This document shows positions 48,764-60,864 of a stretch of DNA of 64,000 nucleotides, piece after piece. The translations under genes were made by a program, and so were the position numbers. The notes under the pieces are model-generated. The model did not search any database, was not told where the DNA came from, and was given only the letters and a program-made list of their open reading frames with translations. Within the stretch, counting starts at the first letter, position 1, and each line of letters opens with the position of its first letter. Origin of the DNA: Botryotinia globosa (Eukaryota; Ascomycota; Leotiomycetes; Helotiales; Sclerotiniaceae); assembly GCA_014898425.1 (NCBI GenBank), contig RCSZ01000013.1:1915501-1979500 (forward strand). Reading direction: 5' to 3'.

Positions 48764-49980
48764 ATGGTAAAGAATTTCGACTTCGGTATATTACACCACG
48801 ATCGCAAATTGCTTGCGTTTTACCAGATACTCGGCCAGCAAGAACACTAGAGAAAATAGATACTCATCACCATATGATTCCACCTGTCTATCTTGACTGT
48901 ATGTACATTCCATTTAGCCTTGACTGGCCTCCCCGAACTTCTTCTATTGAATATCTCTCGGCATCAATCTGCTATTAAATTCTGATAACTTTGCCAGATA
49001 TCAAAGAAAACTCCAAAGAACTCAGTGATTTAACATTCCCAACATGGTCTCCACAAATCTCTCTTGATTTTATGGCCAAAAATTCTATCTCGACGTCTAT
49101 CCTATCATTTGCTCATTCCGCCCTTGGTGATTCATCCCTCTGCCAGGACATCAATATTTACGCCCATAATTTACGTCTTCAATATCCCACCAAGTTCGGC
49201 TTCTTTGCCACTATTCCAATCATAACTGTAGCTTCCATACCAGAAGTACTTGCTAGCATCAAGTTCTGTTATGAAAAGCTCAATCCAGAAGGTTTCACAC
49301 TTTTGACTAGCTATGACGGGAAATATCTTGGCCACGACATATTTCGACCCGTTTGGGAAGAATTAAATAGAATCAGCGCGGTGGTATTCATACATCCCAT
49401 TGCTAATTCGCTATCTCCACAATCACTCGACAACAATTCTTCAATATCTCCTATTGTCGACTTTACACATGAGATGACACACACAGCTTGTTCTCTCATC
49501 TACGCCAACACTTTATCTTCATATCCAAAACTCAAGATCATTCTTTCGCACGCAGGAGGTGCCCTTCCTTATGTTAGCTCCTCGGTTGCAAATTTGACTT
49601 TTGATGCTTGTCGCAGTGTTCAAAAACCGGAGCAATTCATGAGGGAAGCGAGAAGCTTTTACACTGATCTGGCAGCGAGCAGTTACAATGGGCCTGTGAG
49701 GTATATTGAAAAATGGTTGGGGCCTGGAAGAACTACTTACGGCAGTGATTTTCCGTTCCCAATAGAAAGTACAATGATGAAAGAATCGGAGTTCTTGGAT
49801 GGTTGGATACAAAACAATGGAGATGAAGGAAAGGCTGCTTTGAGGAAAACTGCATTGGAATTGTTTCCAAGATTGAAGGCTCAAATCGAGCAGGCTCAGA
49901 TCATCGAGGAGAAATCTACGAGTGAAGATCTCAATGCTAGCAGCGGCGGGAGTGATAATGCCTTCACTAGCGCCGTTTGA
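48764..49980 (+). CDS. ACMSD-like amidohydrolase, probable aromatic acid decarboxylase (cluster)
   Basis: Three exons, 48,764-48,785, 48,851-48,898 and 48,998-49,980, give 350 aa. The introns are 65 nt (GTATAT...ACTAG) and 99 nt (GTATGT...GCCAG). The splices yield 'MVKNFDFEKIDTHHHMIPPV'. This puts the metal-binding HxH at residues ~12-14, as in the aminocarboxymuconate-semialdehyde decarboxylase branch of the amidohydrolase superfamily. Other ligands are visible: 'VVFIHP', 'ILSHAGG' and the catalytic 'TYGSDFPFP' Asp. Family members next to polyketide synthases, such as 6-methylsalicylate decarboxylases of patulin and yanuthone pathways, remove the carboxyl group of the released aromatic acid. 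The same role is inferred here because it neighbours a non-reducing PKS. The C-terminal ~25 residues are a Ser-rich tail. The first exon is tiny; its assignment depends on the splice reading. Confidence 0.85.
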
Positions 49981-52184
49981 TGCGCAGATAGGGGGGATGG
50001 TATTGTGTATCCTAGGTGAACAAGTTGCCGACTTTACCGGCACAGCTGTTGCTCGTCATGATTTTCTTAGCTTTCGGGTTTTCTAAATGATTCTCCAATC
50101 TAGATATTTATTTTGCTAGTCATGACCACGTGTTTCTGAGCTATCAACAATCCTGATCGTGAAGAGCAAGAGGCAGTTTGGAGACTTTCGCTCATCCATA
50201 TCACTAGAAATAGTCAGTTGAGTCTTTGTTATCGAGAGTACACACGCACCATCAGCTGTTCGAGAATCAATATCCTACTTAATGTTGGCTTCGAAGAATT
50301 TTAGGGGAAATAGACATATTTTGTCCCTTTATCACTTCATTATTCACGTACCAGAATGAAAAATCTAAACTCTACTCTTTCCTAAGCCTCCCAAAGGGTT
50401 GTAACGCAAGATTTTCGTGCCAGATGTTACATCGTCACATGTTTTAAACATTTTACTAAAAGCACGAAAGCCAAGTAGCAACCTGACATATGAGACTCTG
50501 ACTCTCCGGACAGTTGTATATGTATTGTGCTTAGAACCAACTTTTGAGTAACGTCCTCGCGTAAATCTAATATTGAGTCAAAATTCATGCAATACAGGTT
50601 GAAACATATACTTAGTGGAACAGTTAGTCATATGAATAGAGACAAACGGCAAGCTACCAAAGATTGTGGTAGCAATTGACACCAATTACAAGCCATGTTT
50701 TCAACCAAAATTCGGTTTTTACGGCTTCCGGGAGGTCTGAGGATCCATGCTGAACATGATCTGCCATAGCTCCCACAGAGATGCAAAAAAAACACACAAA
50801 GATTGAACTTAGACTTTGTGTGCTAATCTGATTGCGCATGTTGATTTGCCGATGTAGGATTTTCAGGGCACACATGGCAAATTCTACATTGAAGGGGGCG
50901 CTGCTGAAAACCTCGACGTGTCTTGATTTTCCTGTATCGGTAAAGGGTAGGAGATCCCACATCACTTTACTCATTCACTCCGTGATGTTGAGATTAGGCA
51001 TAGCTATGATGATAGATTTTCTCGGGAGCCGGAAAGCAACGGAAGTACTTCGAGCCGGTTGGTTAGTGACAGATTATCTCACCAATTGATGTTCCACGAT
51101 ATCTACAATAAATACAGACGGAGCCCAGACGAGTGTCCAAGACATCAAAATTTCTTGAATTTACAACCATGTGAGCCTCAAACATTTCATGCTACTTGGG
51201 CTAATTGAGATTTGACAATTGGTGATGCTTGAAGTCTACCATGGGGAATCGAGACAAGCCTTGATGTAGCCTTTAATTACGGAAAGATGCGGCTCCCGCA
51301 GTAAGTATTACCGCTAAGCCCTAGATGCAACTTATCAGAGCATCTAAGCTCAAGTTAAGTGGAGTTTTCGAAGAGAAATCCCACACAGATACTAAAGTTG
51401 AACAAACAAGTGAGTAAATGCTCTTCCGGAGTTTGTTTTAGCCTGAAGTAGATGATGGGATCCAGTTTATTTAGATCTAGATATTATTTTGCTGTGATTT
51501 TTCCATTTTAGCCAAACGCGTTTATCGACACAGACTGCCCTTCGAGATCTAGACTTTCTGGCTAATTCAAACTCGGAGCGTTTCCTTCGTGTGAACTGCC
51601 GGATATAACACCTCCAGTGCCTTTGTTAAACATCAAAAGAATCTAATTTTATTGCAATACTTGCTTCATACACATAGAACAGTTTTGGAGACCCAAAGGT
51701 AGCAATAGAAAGGTCCGAATCCAATAGGAAATCAAACTCTGGTCGAGATACAAGATTTGTTGTGTTCAATTCTCATAATATAGGTATCATTATCCGAAAG
51801 TGAGTAGATCAATGATGAGAACTTCGAATTGAGAAGCTTGTGCAAGCTGATGAGAAACGGAAAATGCAATTTGGGCGCCATGATATACCACTCATCTACA
51901 TTCAAAGGGTTGCAGAAAAAAGTGACCAGTGGAGATTAATCAGTGTTAGATGATCGGAATAAAGACCAGTTTCATTGAATAACGTGGCTGTCAGAATGAA
52001 ACAATGAAGGAAGGTATTTCACTGATGGATATATCAGTGTAGCGGGAGATAATAACTTCCAAACTTGAAGCTATGTGACTGACCATGTGTGAATGGGTTA
52101 AAGCAGACACAATTCCAGTTCACCGACCGCTTCACTCAGTCTTTATTGGAGTTCCTAGTTTCAACACGATATACCTTGTACATC
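49981..52184. other. Intergenic between decarboxylase and PKS
   Basis: 2.2 kb without a gene I can support. Short frames exist (50,654-50,974 minus, 50,832-51,089 plus) but show no known domain. A CACGTG sits at ~50,127. The last part is the PKS promoter. Confidence 0.5.
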
Positions 52185-55100
52185 ATGCGTTCAACAATTG
52201 AGGAGATGCCATCTGTGGCTATATTCTGCCCTCAAAGCAAAGCTCCACAGAAAATTTACCTCGACCGACTACACTCTTTCCTTTGCCGAAACCAATTCTT
52301 GAAACCTTTTGTTCAAGATATCCAAGATCTTCCTCAGACTTGGCAAATTTTCGCAAATCATAGGGAAGATATTGCGGCTCTCGAACAAGGGCCAAGATAC
52401 ATGAAAAATTTGTCTGACTGGATTACAACTGGTGAATCCGAACACATTGCAAATGCAATGTCTGGCATACTATCATTACCTCTTTTAGTCATAATTCAAA
52501 TAGGACAATATTTTCAATTTCTTGGATTGAACGGAATGAGGCATTCTGAATTTCTCACTCAACTTCGAAACGGCGGAGGAATTCAAGGATATTGTGGCGG
52601 CTTATTACCAGCTATGGCAATCGCTTGTTCGAAAGATGAAACGGAATTGGCGAGATATGCATCTGTGGCCATGCGTATTGCCCTTGGAATAGGGGCATAC
52701 GGAGAGCTGGGTGATGATGAAAATATACCAGGACCAACAACAATTGTCGTGCGCTTGAAACATATAGGACAAGGGGAAGAGATTGTGTCAAAATTCCCAG
52801 GCGTAAGTCGCTCCCGTCTTCATATCAACCTTACCAAAATCTGGATTGAAAAGTGGATTTCTAACCACATTTCATAATTTAGGCACATATTTCCGCTGTT
52901 ACTGACCCCAAAACTATTAGCATGGTAGGGTCAGTGCCGGTACTCGCTAAAGTACAAGCATATGCACGCGAGCAAGGCCTACTTGTACAAGAAATGCATC
53001 TTCGAGGAAAGGTACATAATCCTGAGAATGCAGAGCTCTCGTTAGAATTGTGCGGTCTATGCGATAAAATAGATTCCTTACAACTTCCACCGGTATCCGC
53101 TCTGCAGGCACCAATGAGGTCAAATAAGACGGGGCGACTACTTGAAAAAGAATTTCTAAGCCATGAAGCTGTACAGACCATCTTAGCATCAAGGTGTGAA
53201 TGGTATATTCTTCTCACAGAACTAGCAGATGAACTTGAGAAGAGTGGAAAGAGATCACATGTATTCGCAACTTTTGGTATTGGCGATTGTGTCCCGTTGG
53301 CACCATTCCATAAGAAGCAGTTGCGCATAACAAAACTCGATGTCCTTAGTGCAATCAACAAAGCTGTGTCATCGGTACCTAGATCACGAGAAGGAACGCA
53401 TTATTCCTTTCCTGATGATGCCGTGGCCGTGATTGGGGCTTCATGTCGTCTACCTGGTGCAAATAATCTGGAAGAACTTTGGGATCTCATTTCAAAAGGA
53501 ACCTCAGTTGCGAAAGAAGTTACCAATGATCGTTTTGACTTACATCGTAGTTTCAGAGCTTCACAGGACTGGAAATTTGCCGGCAAAAGAAAGTTCTTTG
53601 GTAATTTTTTGGACAGCGTGAAAGATTTTGATCATGCGTTTTTCCGCACAAATCCGAGAGAAGCGGTAAATATGGATCCCCAGCAAAGAATCCTGCTCGA
53701 GCTTGCATATGAAGCAATGGAGTCTAGTGGGTACTTACGTTCTCATAAACGCGAAAATAACGATCCAATAGGGTGTTTCATAGGCGCTAGCTTTGTGGAA
53801 TACCTTGATAACACAAACTCCAACGCACCAACTGCTTATACGTCGACTGGAACTATCAGGGCTTTTCTATGTGGTAAAATCAGCTACTACTTTGGATGGA
53901 GTGGCCCATCAGAAGTTATCGATACTGCATGTTCTTCTTCACTAGTAGCAATTCATCGAGCAGTTCGGGCCATACAAAGTGGAGAATGCCCAATGGCTCT
54001 GACTGGCGGGATCAATATCATGACTGGCATCAACAATTATCTGGATCTGGCAAAAGCTGGGTTTTTGAGTCCCACAGGGCAATGCAAACCATTTTGCGAG
54101 TCAGCTGATGGCTATTGCAGGGCCGAAGGAGGCGGGCTGGTTATCTTAAAGTCATTGAAACAGGCGGTTGCAGATGGAGATCAAATCCTCAGTGTCATTC
54201 CTGGAGCGGCGACCAATCAAGGAGGTTTATCATCTTCACTTACAATCCCTTCATCCCCGGCACAAATCCAGTTGTATCAGAACATATTGAATAAAGCCAA
54301 AATGAAACCGGACCAGGTGTCTTATGTAGAGGCTCATGGAACTGGTACCCAAGCTGGTGACCCACTCGAAGTAGCAAGCGTTCGACAGGTATTTGGAGGA
54401 TCCGAAAGAACCAATTCTCTATACTTGGGATCTATCAAGGGCAACATTGGGCATTGCGAAACCGGAGCTGGAGTTGCTGGTTTATTGAAACTAATTGCAA
54501 TGATCAACAAAGGAATCATCCCGCCTCTCGCGAGTCACAACACCCTTAATCCAAAGATTCCAGCTCTGGAGCCGGATCGAATGGCAATTACTACAAAAGC
54601 TATACCCTGGAATGCTCCATTTCGTGCAGCTTGTGTGAATAGTTATGGAGCTGCTGGAAGTAATGCTGCCATGTTGATATGTGAAGGTCCACGGCAATAC
54701 ATAGACGCACCAAAGAATTCACATCAGATTATTGCAAAGTATCCGATTATTCTAAGTGCATCGACAAAAGAAAGCTTGTTGAAGTATGCGAAGATTCTTG
54801 GAGACTATCTTGCAGTTGCATCGCCGAAACCAAGTCTCGATGACTTGGCGTTTACGTTAAGTGAACGAAGGAAACATCATAAGTTTCGTTGGACTACGAC
54901 AGAGTCAAATACCGATCGACTTATTCAACTATTGAGAGCGGATACTCAGTCATGTTTTGAGACTCCACAGGTACCAAAGCATACCATCCTAGTCTTTGGA
55001 GGTCAAAGTAAACAAACAGTTGGACTCGACAAGAACTTATACCAATCTTACCCCCAACTTCGAGGTTATATAGATGATTGCAATGATCTTGTTACGAATC

Positions 55101-58100
55101 TCGGCTTCTCAGCTATCGTGCCAGCGATATTTCAATCTGATCCAATCACAGATATCGTTGCACTTCAATGTGGTACTTTTGCAATGCAATATGCATGCGC
55201 GAAATGTTGGATTGACGCTGGACTGGAAGTAGATACAGTAGTGGGTCATAGCTTCGGTGAATTGACTGCTATGACTGTAGCTGGAGTACTATCACTACAA
55301 GACGGGATCAAATTGATTGCTACTAGAGCTTCATTAATGCAAACGAAATGGGGTCCAGAAAGGGGAACAATGCTCGCAATCCATGCCAATAAGGAGCGTG
55401 TACAAGATATCATAGCTTGTATTAACTCAGGAGTTGGAAAATTGGAGATAGCCTGTTTCAATGCTCCTACAAGTCAAATTATTGTCGGCAATTTAATGTC
55501 GATAGCCGAAGCCGAGGAATTGCTAAGAATCGATTCTCGATTCAACGGTATTAAATCTCAACGCCTTGATGTTAGCCACGGCTTCCACTCCAAATTTACA
55601 GAACCACTTCTGAATGACATCGATGATTTGTCAAAGACCTTGAAGTTCAATCAAGCAAAGATTCCACTGGAGAGCTGTGCTTTGGGACCATTGGAAGAGA
55701 TATTGCCAAGTCGTCTTTCAGAGCACACCAGAGAACCTGTTTATTTCCTCGATGCCATTCGAAGAATCGAGAGACAATTAGGACCATGTCTCTTTCTAGA
55801 AGCTGGAATGGATTCTCCAGGAATAGCAATGGTCAAGAGAGCTGTTCAGAAACCGGATGATCATTGTTTCCAAGAGATGAAGCTCAAAAGCTCTCAAGAT
55901 CCAATGGCTGTACTGTCGACTATTACAGCAAACCTTTGGCGTGAAGGTGTCCCAGTATCTTTCTGGAACTTTCTATCGCCGCCACAACAGGTAGGATATA
56001 AGCAAATTTGGCTTCCACCATATCAATTCCAACGTACGCCACACTGGCTGGAAAACATAGATAGAGTAATTGAAGCTCAAGATAAAATCTCTTCGGCCGT
56101 ACTCAAGCCTGCAAAAGACTTCCAAATTCAAGCTCCGAAACAGCTCGTGACGACAACAGACGGGTCGCGAAAAGAATATAAAATCCATATTGATACTGAA
56201 CGATATTCCAGAATTGTATCGGGTCATGCAGTTAGAAGACAGCCATTATGTCCCGCATCAATGTATATGGAGTGTGCAGCGATGGCACTACAGATTTCAG
56301 GTGCTGATGTTGAGAAAAAGTCGATGTTCTTTGATGGCTTGACTTTCCAAGCTCCTCTTGGTATTGACATGGACCGAGAAGTGTCCTTGATATTGGAGGA
56401 ATCTTCAGAACCACAAACCTGGACCTTTGTAATGAAGAGTTCGTTGATGGCCGACTCAAAATCTAGGTTCACGATACACGCAAAAGGAATGATTGGTTTG
56501 ACTACTCAACCACAACTTTCAACTTATGAGAGACTTATATCAGATCGTGTCAATGCATTGATAAAGCAACCGGGTACTGAGAAGTTGATGTCAAAACGAG
56601 CGTATGGTCTTTTCTCAACAGTTGTGCACTATTCGGACTTCTTACATGGGATTTCAAACATCACGATGGATGGAAATCAGGCCATTGCAGATATTGAGTT
56701 GCCTCTTTTCCCCGTTGAGGTACAGGAGAGCACAATCAGTCATATCTGCGATACCATCGCTTTGGATACCTTTATTCAAGTTGTTGGGTTACTTATCAAT
56801 AGTAGCTCTCACTGCTCCTCTGATGAAGTGTATGTTGCTACCGGCGTTGACAGTACAATCATGTCAGTCTCATCATGCAATTTTACGAACTGCAAGTATT
56901 GGACAGTGTATGCCATGTTTACACCAACTAGCACTACCCATGCAACTGGCGATATCTATGTTTTCACTAGAGATGGAAAATTGGTAATGACCAGCACTGG
57001 AGTCAGTTTTACAAAGTTGTTGATAACAAAGCTCGAGAAAATGCTTGCTGCAGCAAATCCGAAAGTATCAAAGAATGAACCACTCAAACAAGAGCTCATG
57101 AGAACGTTAACGCCGATTACAACTCCAGGTTCACCAACCGAAAACGATTCGAGAAGTAGTATTGATGATTCTGATGATGAAGGGCCACCTACGCCTACAG
57201 ACTTTGTATCAGGGGCAGACAATCTAAAAAATCTGATTGCTTCATATACAGGTCTTTCTGATACGGAAATTATTGATGATGCGAATATTGGTGATCTTGG
57301 AGTGGATTCGTTGGCAGCCGTCGAGCTTGCCGAGGAACTGCAAACAAAATTTGGGAAAGAGATTGCAGCTGAGGATCTTATGATGAGCAGCTATGCAAAT
57401 TTGCTCCGGATTTTTGTTTCCACGGCACAATCGAGGAAATCAAAGCCGATAAAAGCCAGAACAGCGCCATTTGAAATTGTTCAACAAACACCCGAAGACT
57501 CTTCTAAGCATGACAGCAATTCATTACAAAGACAAAAGGTGTTACAAATGATTTCTGAGATATGTGGAGCTCCAACTGACGAAATCCGAGATTCAGCGGC
57601 TCTGCAAGACCTTGGTATTGATTCGCTTTCGGCTGTCGAGTTGAAAAGTGAGCTCGAAGATAAATTTTCAATCGAAATTGATGAGGATGATCTCAGTCTA
57701 GAGTCAACAGTCAAAGAGGTATTGAAGTATCTCGGCATTGAGGCAACCCAACAACAACAAAAGCCTATCACTGTAGTTTCAAACAGCAACACGAGCTTAT
57801 CGAACAGTTTTGAAACAGCCATTGAAAGTTCGCCGGTAGTTCTAGCAAACCCCATGGACATAATTGAGAAATGTCAAGCAGCCTTTGAACCTGCTGCCAA
57901 GAAGCTCGGATACATCAATTATTGGTCTGAAGTTGGGCCAAAGCAAGATGAACTATTGATAGCATATATTGCAGAGGCGTTTAGAACACTTGATGTTGAT
58001 TTATGGAAACTTGGCAAGGGGCAAGAGTTACCAGATATTACTTATCTTCCGAAACATTCAAAGGTCATGGCTCGATATATGGAAATACTGCAGACAGGAA

Positions 58101-60153
58101 AGATCGTTGAAAAGAGAGGCAGCAAGTATTTTCGAACCTCAAGAAGTCTTTCAGATATGAGTTCGGATGAATTGCTTCAAAACTTGCTGCGACAATTTCC
58201 TGCCTACGCAGCAGAATCGAGACTAATGGAACTGACTGGTCCAAAACTCGCGAGCTGTTTGACTGGGAAAGCTGATCCTGTTGCACTAATGTTTGGTACC
58301 TCGGCAGCACAAAGGACAATGGGAGACTATTACACTACTTCGCCTATGCTTGGTACTCTCACTGAGCAATTGGTCGATTTTATGAGACAAATCGTGATCA
58401 ACACTACCTGTCATGGACCAATCAAAATTCTAGAGGTTGGAGCTGGATTCGGTGGAACAACCACACGACTTGCAGAAGTCCTTCAAGAAGCTGGTCGACC
58501 AGTTGAATATACTTTCACAGATATTTCTCCTTCACTTGTGAAAAATGCCAAGACAAAATTTGCGAAGTATGATTGGATGAAGTTCCAAACTTTCAACCTC
58601 GAAAAGGATATTCCAGCAAATATGAGAGGACAATATGACATCGTTATAGGAACAAATTGTGTCCATGCAACCACTAACAAAACTTCTTCAACTAGACATT
58701 TGAGGGAAACATTGAGAAATGGCGGCTTCGTGGTTCTCTCTGAAGTTACGAAGCTCATTGATTGGTATGATGTGGTGTATGGACTTCTAGATGGTTGGTG
58801 GTTAGGAGATGACACCAATTATCCTCTTCAACCACCAGAATTTTGGATGCAGTGCTTTGAAAAGGCGGGATATGCTTCAGCTTCGTATACGGAAGGATCG
58901 ACGCCAGATTCCAATACGCAGCGTCTACTTATCGCTTCTACCAAGCTCCTCAAAACTCCAAGTCGTGAAGGCACTGCAAAGAGGGAGTCGAAATTGGATC
59001 CAAGAGTCGAAACGGTGACTTATAAAATTGTTCATGGTGTTGAAGTACTGGCGGATATTTTCCTACCGGAGGTGGCGCCTATCAATCCAATGCCTATAGG
59101 TAAGGTAATACCAAAGCACCTTTTCTCGGTTTTTCATATGTTGACTATCTGATTCCAGCGTTGATGATCCACGGCGGCGGACATATGACATTATCGAGAA
59201 AAGCCATTCGTCCAGCTCAAACATCACTTCTCCTTGCAAATAACGTAATTCCTATTAGTTTGGATTACAGATTATGCCCAGAGGTAGATCTTATCAACGG
59301 CCCCATAGCAGATATTCGTGATGCATATTTTTGGGCTCAAACCAAACTGCCAGGGCTTGTGAGTGATAGAGGAATCAAGATAGATCCTACCAAGATTGTC
59401 ATGATTGGTTGGTCAACAGGAGGTCATTTGGCAATGACAACTGCATGGACAACAAAAAATATTGGCTTAGAGCCTCCTTGTGCAATATTAGCATTTTATA
59501 GTCCAACGGATTTCGAATCGGGAGGTAAGTGAACGGACGTGAGACCAGAGTTATTGTAAACTGATGTCAGCAGATTTAGATATCAGTCGTGCAAATCAAT
59601 ACCCAGGAAGGAAGATTTCTCTGGACACGATCAGAAAATCCCTCTCCACGCGTCCGGTGAGAAATTTCTTCATTTTGAATCGAGTGATGATAAACTAATG
59701 TGAGATTAGATCACAAATTATGACGCTGAGAGTATCGATTCAACAGGCCTAGGATGGGTTCGTCCAGGAGATCCGAGATCTGAGCTTGTGTTATCTCTTT
59801 TTAAAGAAGGGAATGGCCTTAGTATTATGCTGAATGGTATCTCTGATCATGACTGGTGTAGAAAACCGGATCGAGAACGCGTCGCGTTCATCAGTCCTAT
59901 GGCTCAACTCCGATCTGGTATATACACCACACCGACATTTTTAATTCATGGAGAGGATGATGAGATTGTCCCATTTCATACGGCAAAAAAATTTGTGGCC
60001 GCTTTGAAGGAGCATGGAGTACAATCGGGTTTTTTGGGGGTGTCTTGTGCCAAACATATTCATGACTTGAATTTGAGGCCGGGTACGGAACAATGGAGGC
60101 AAGGTGTTGAACCAGGATATGCTTTCTTATTCGAAATGCTATCAAGATTGTGA
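52185..60153 (+). CDS. Non-reducing polyketide synthase SAT-KS-AT-PT-ACP-ACP-CMeT-TE (cluster core)
   Basis: Five exons (52,185-52,802; 52,883-59,099; 59,159-59,524; 59,574-59,656; 59,710-60,153) join in frame to 2,575 aa. SAT: residues ~8-350, with active-site 'GYCGG'. KS: from ~386, with Cys556 (DTACSSS), His691 (EAHGTGT) and His730 (NIGHCE). AT: Ser996 in GHSFGE. Product template: ~1,300-1,610, His1321 in 'SGHAVRRQPLCPASMY' and Asp in 'ALDTFIQ'. Two acyl carriers: Ser1682 (GVDSL) and Ser1787 (GIDSL). C-methyltransferase: ~1,850-2,250, SAM motif 'EVGAGFGG'. C-terminal alpha/beta-hydrolase: 'HGGGH', Ser2364 in GWSTGG, Asp2512, and His2544 or His2546. All catalytic residues are present, so it should be active. 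The architecture matches NR-PKSs that make C-methylated orsellinic acids (for example the dimethylorsellinate synthases), with a hydrolytic release domain. The starts at 52,185 and 52,206 are both plausible. The antisense ORFs over this gene are shadows. Confidence 0.95.
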
Positions 60154-60864
60154 AAATGATAATTAAGTAAGAAGGGTAGATGGAATGTTTGTTAGTTTTG
60201 TAGGCGCACTCTAGATTTAATATGCAATGTTCTGTTTACATTTAGATGAATTGTCCCATCGACCTTACGTAAGCGATTAGGTCGGCACGGAAATGTAGTG
60301 AAGGCCGATGCCATATCTTGCCCCCCTCCCCCCCCTTTCTGTTTCCGACATTTTCTCGTGTAATAAAACCAACACCCACAATATCAGCAATTTCTTCAGA
60401 CCAACCAGCCTGCAGCAAGATCTTGAGTATGAACACGCGCAATAATGAGTATAAGGGTCCTGGAAGTTATATTCTTGTTCAAACGTATCGACGTACCATA
60501 GAAGGTGGCTCGCTTTGAGTCGCTCAGGAGCAGGTGGTTACGCGTGTACCAGACAGACAAGAAACTGGCAGAGTTCCTGTGACTTTAAATCAGGAACATG
60601 TCTCCTGGTGACGGAGATTTTCTCTTCCACGCTCCACTTTTCTGAATCTCAGCGAGCACAAGACGGTAGTTCTTGGAGAAGTGGTCCAACAGATGATAAT
60701 GCTGCAACGGTTACAAGCGTACAAATAATTCAAAATGCGGAGAACCAAGAGGATATTTTAATTAAATGGTTGGACACGGAATTCTCTCACACCGAGATCT
60801 CCGCAACAATCTTCAGTCTTCCTTTCCACTTTTCTGTTTGGCTTTCTCCAGCTTACATCCGATT
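60154..60864. other. Intergenic between PKS and flavoenzyme
   Basis: Contains the PKS 3' end and the promoter of the next gene. It has a C-rich tract (CCCCCCTCCCCCCCC) at ~60,321. The frame at 60,515-60,868 has no recognisable domain and ends inside the next gene's start region. Confidence 0.55.

Noticed and set aside
52879..58818. Many antisense ORFs of 60-160 aa over the PKS gene
   Set aside because: All are shadows of the PKS coding frame, without independent signals.
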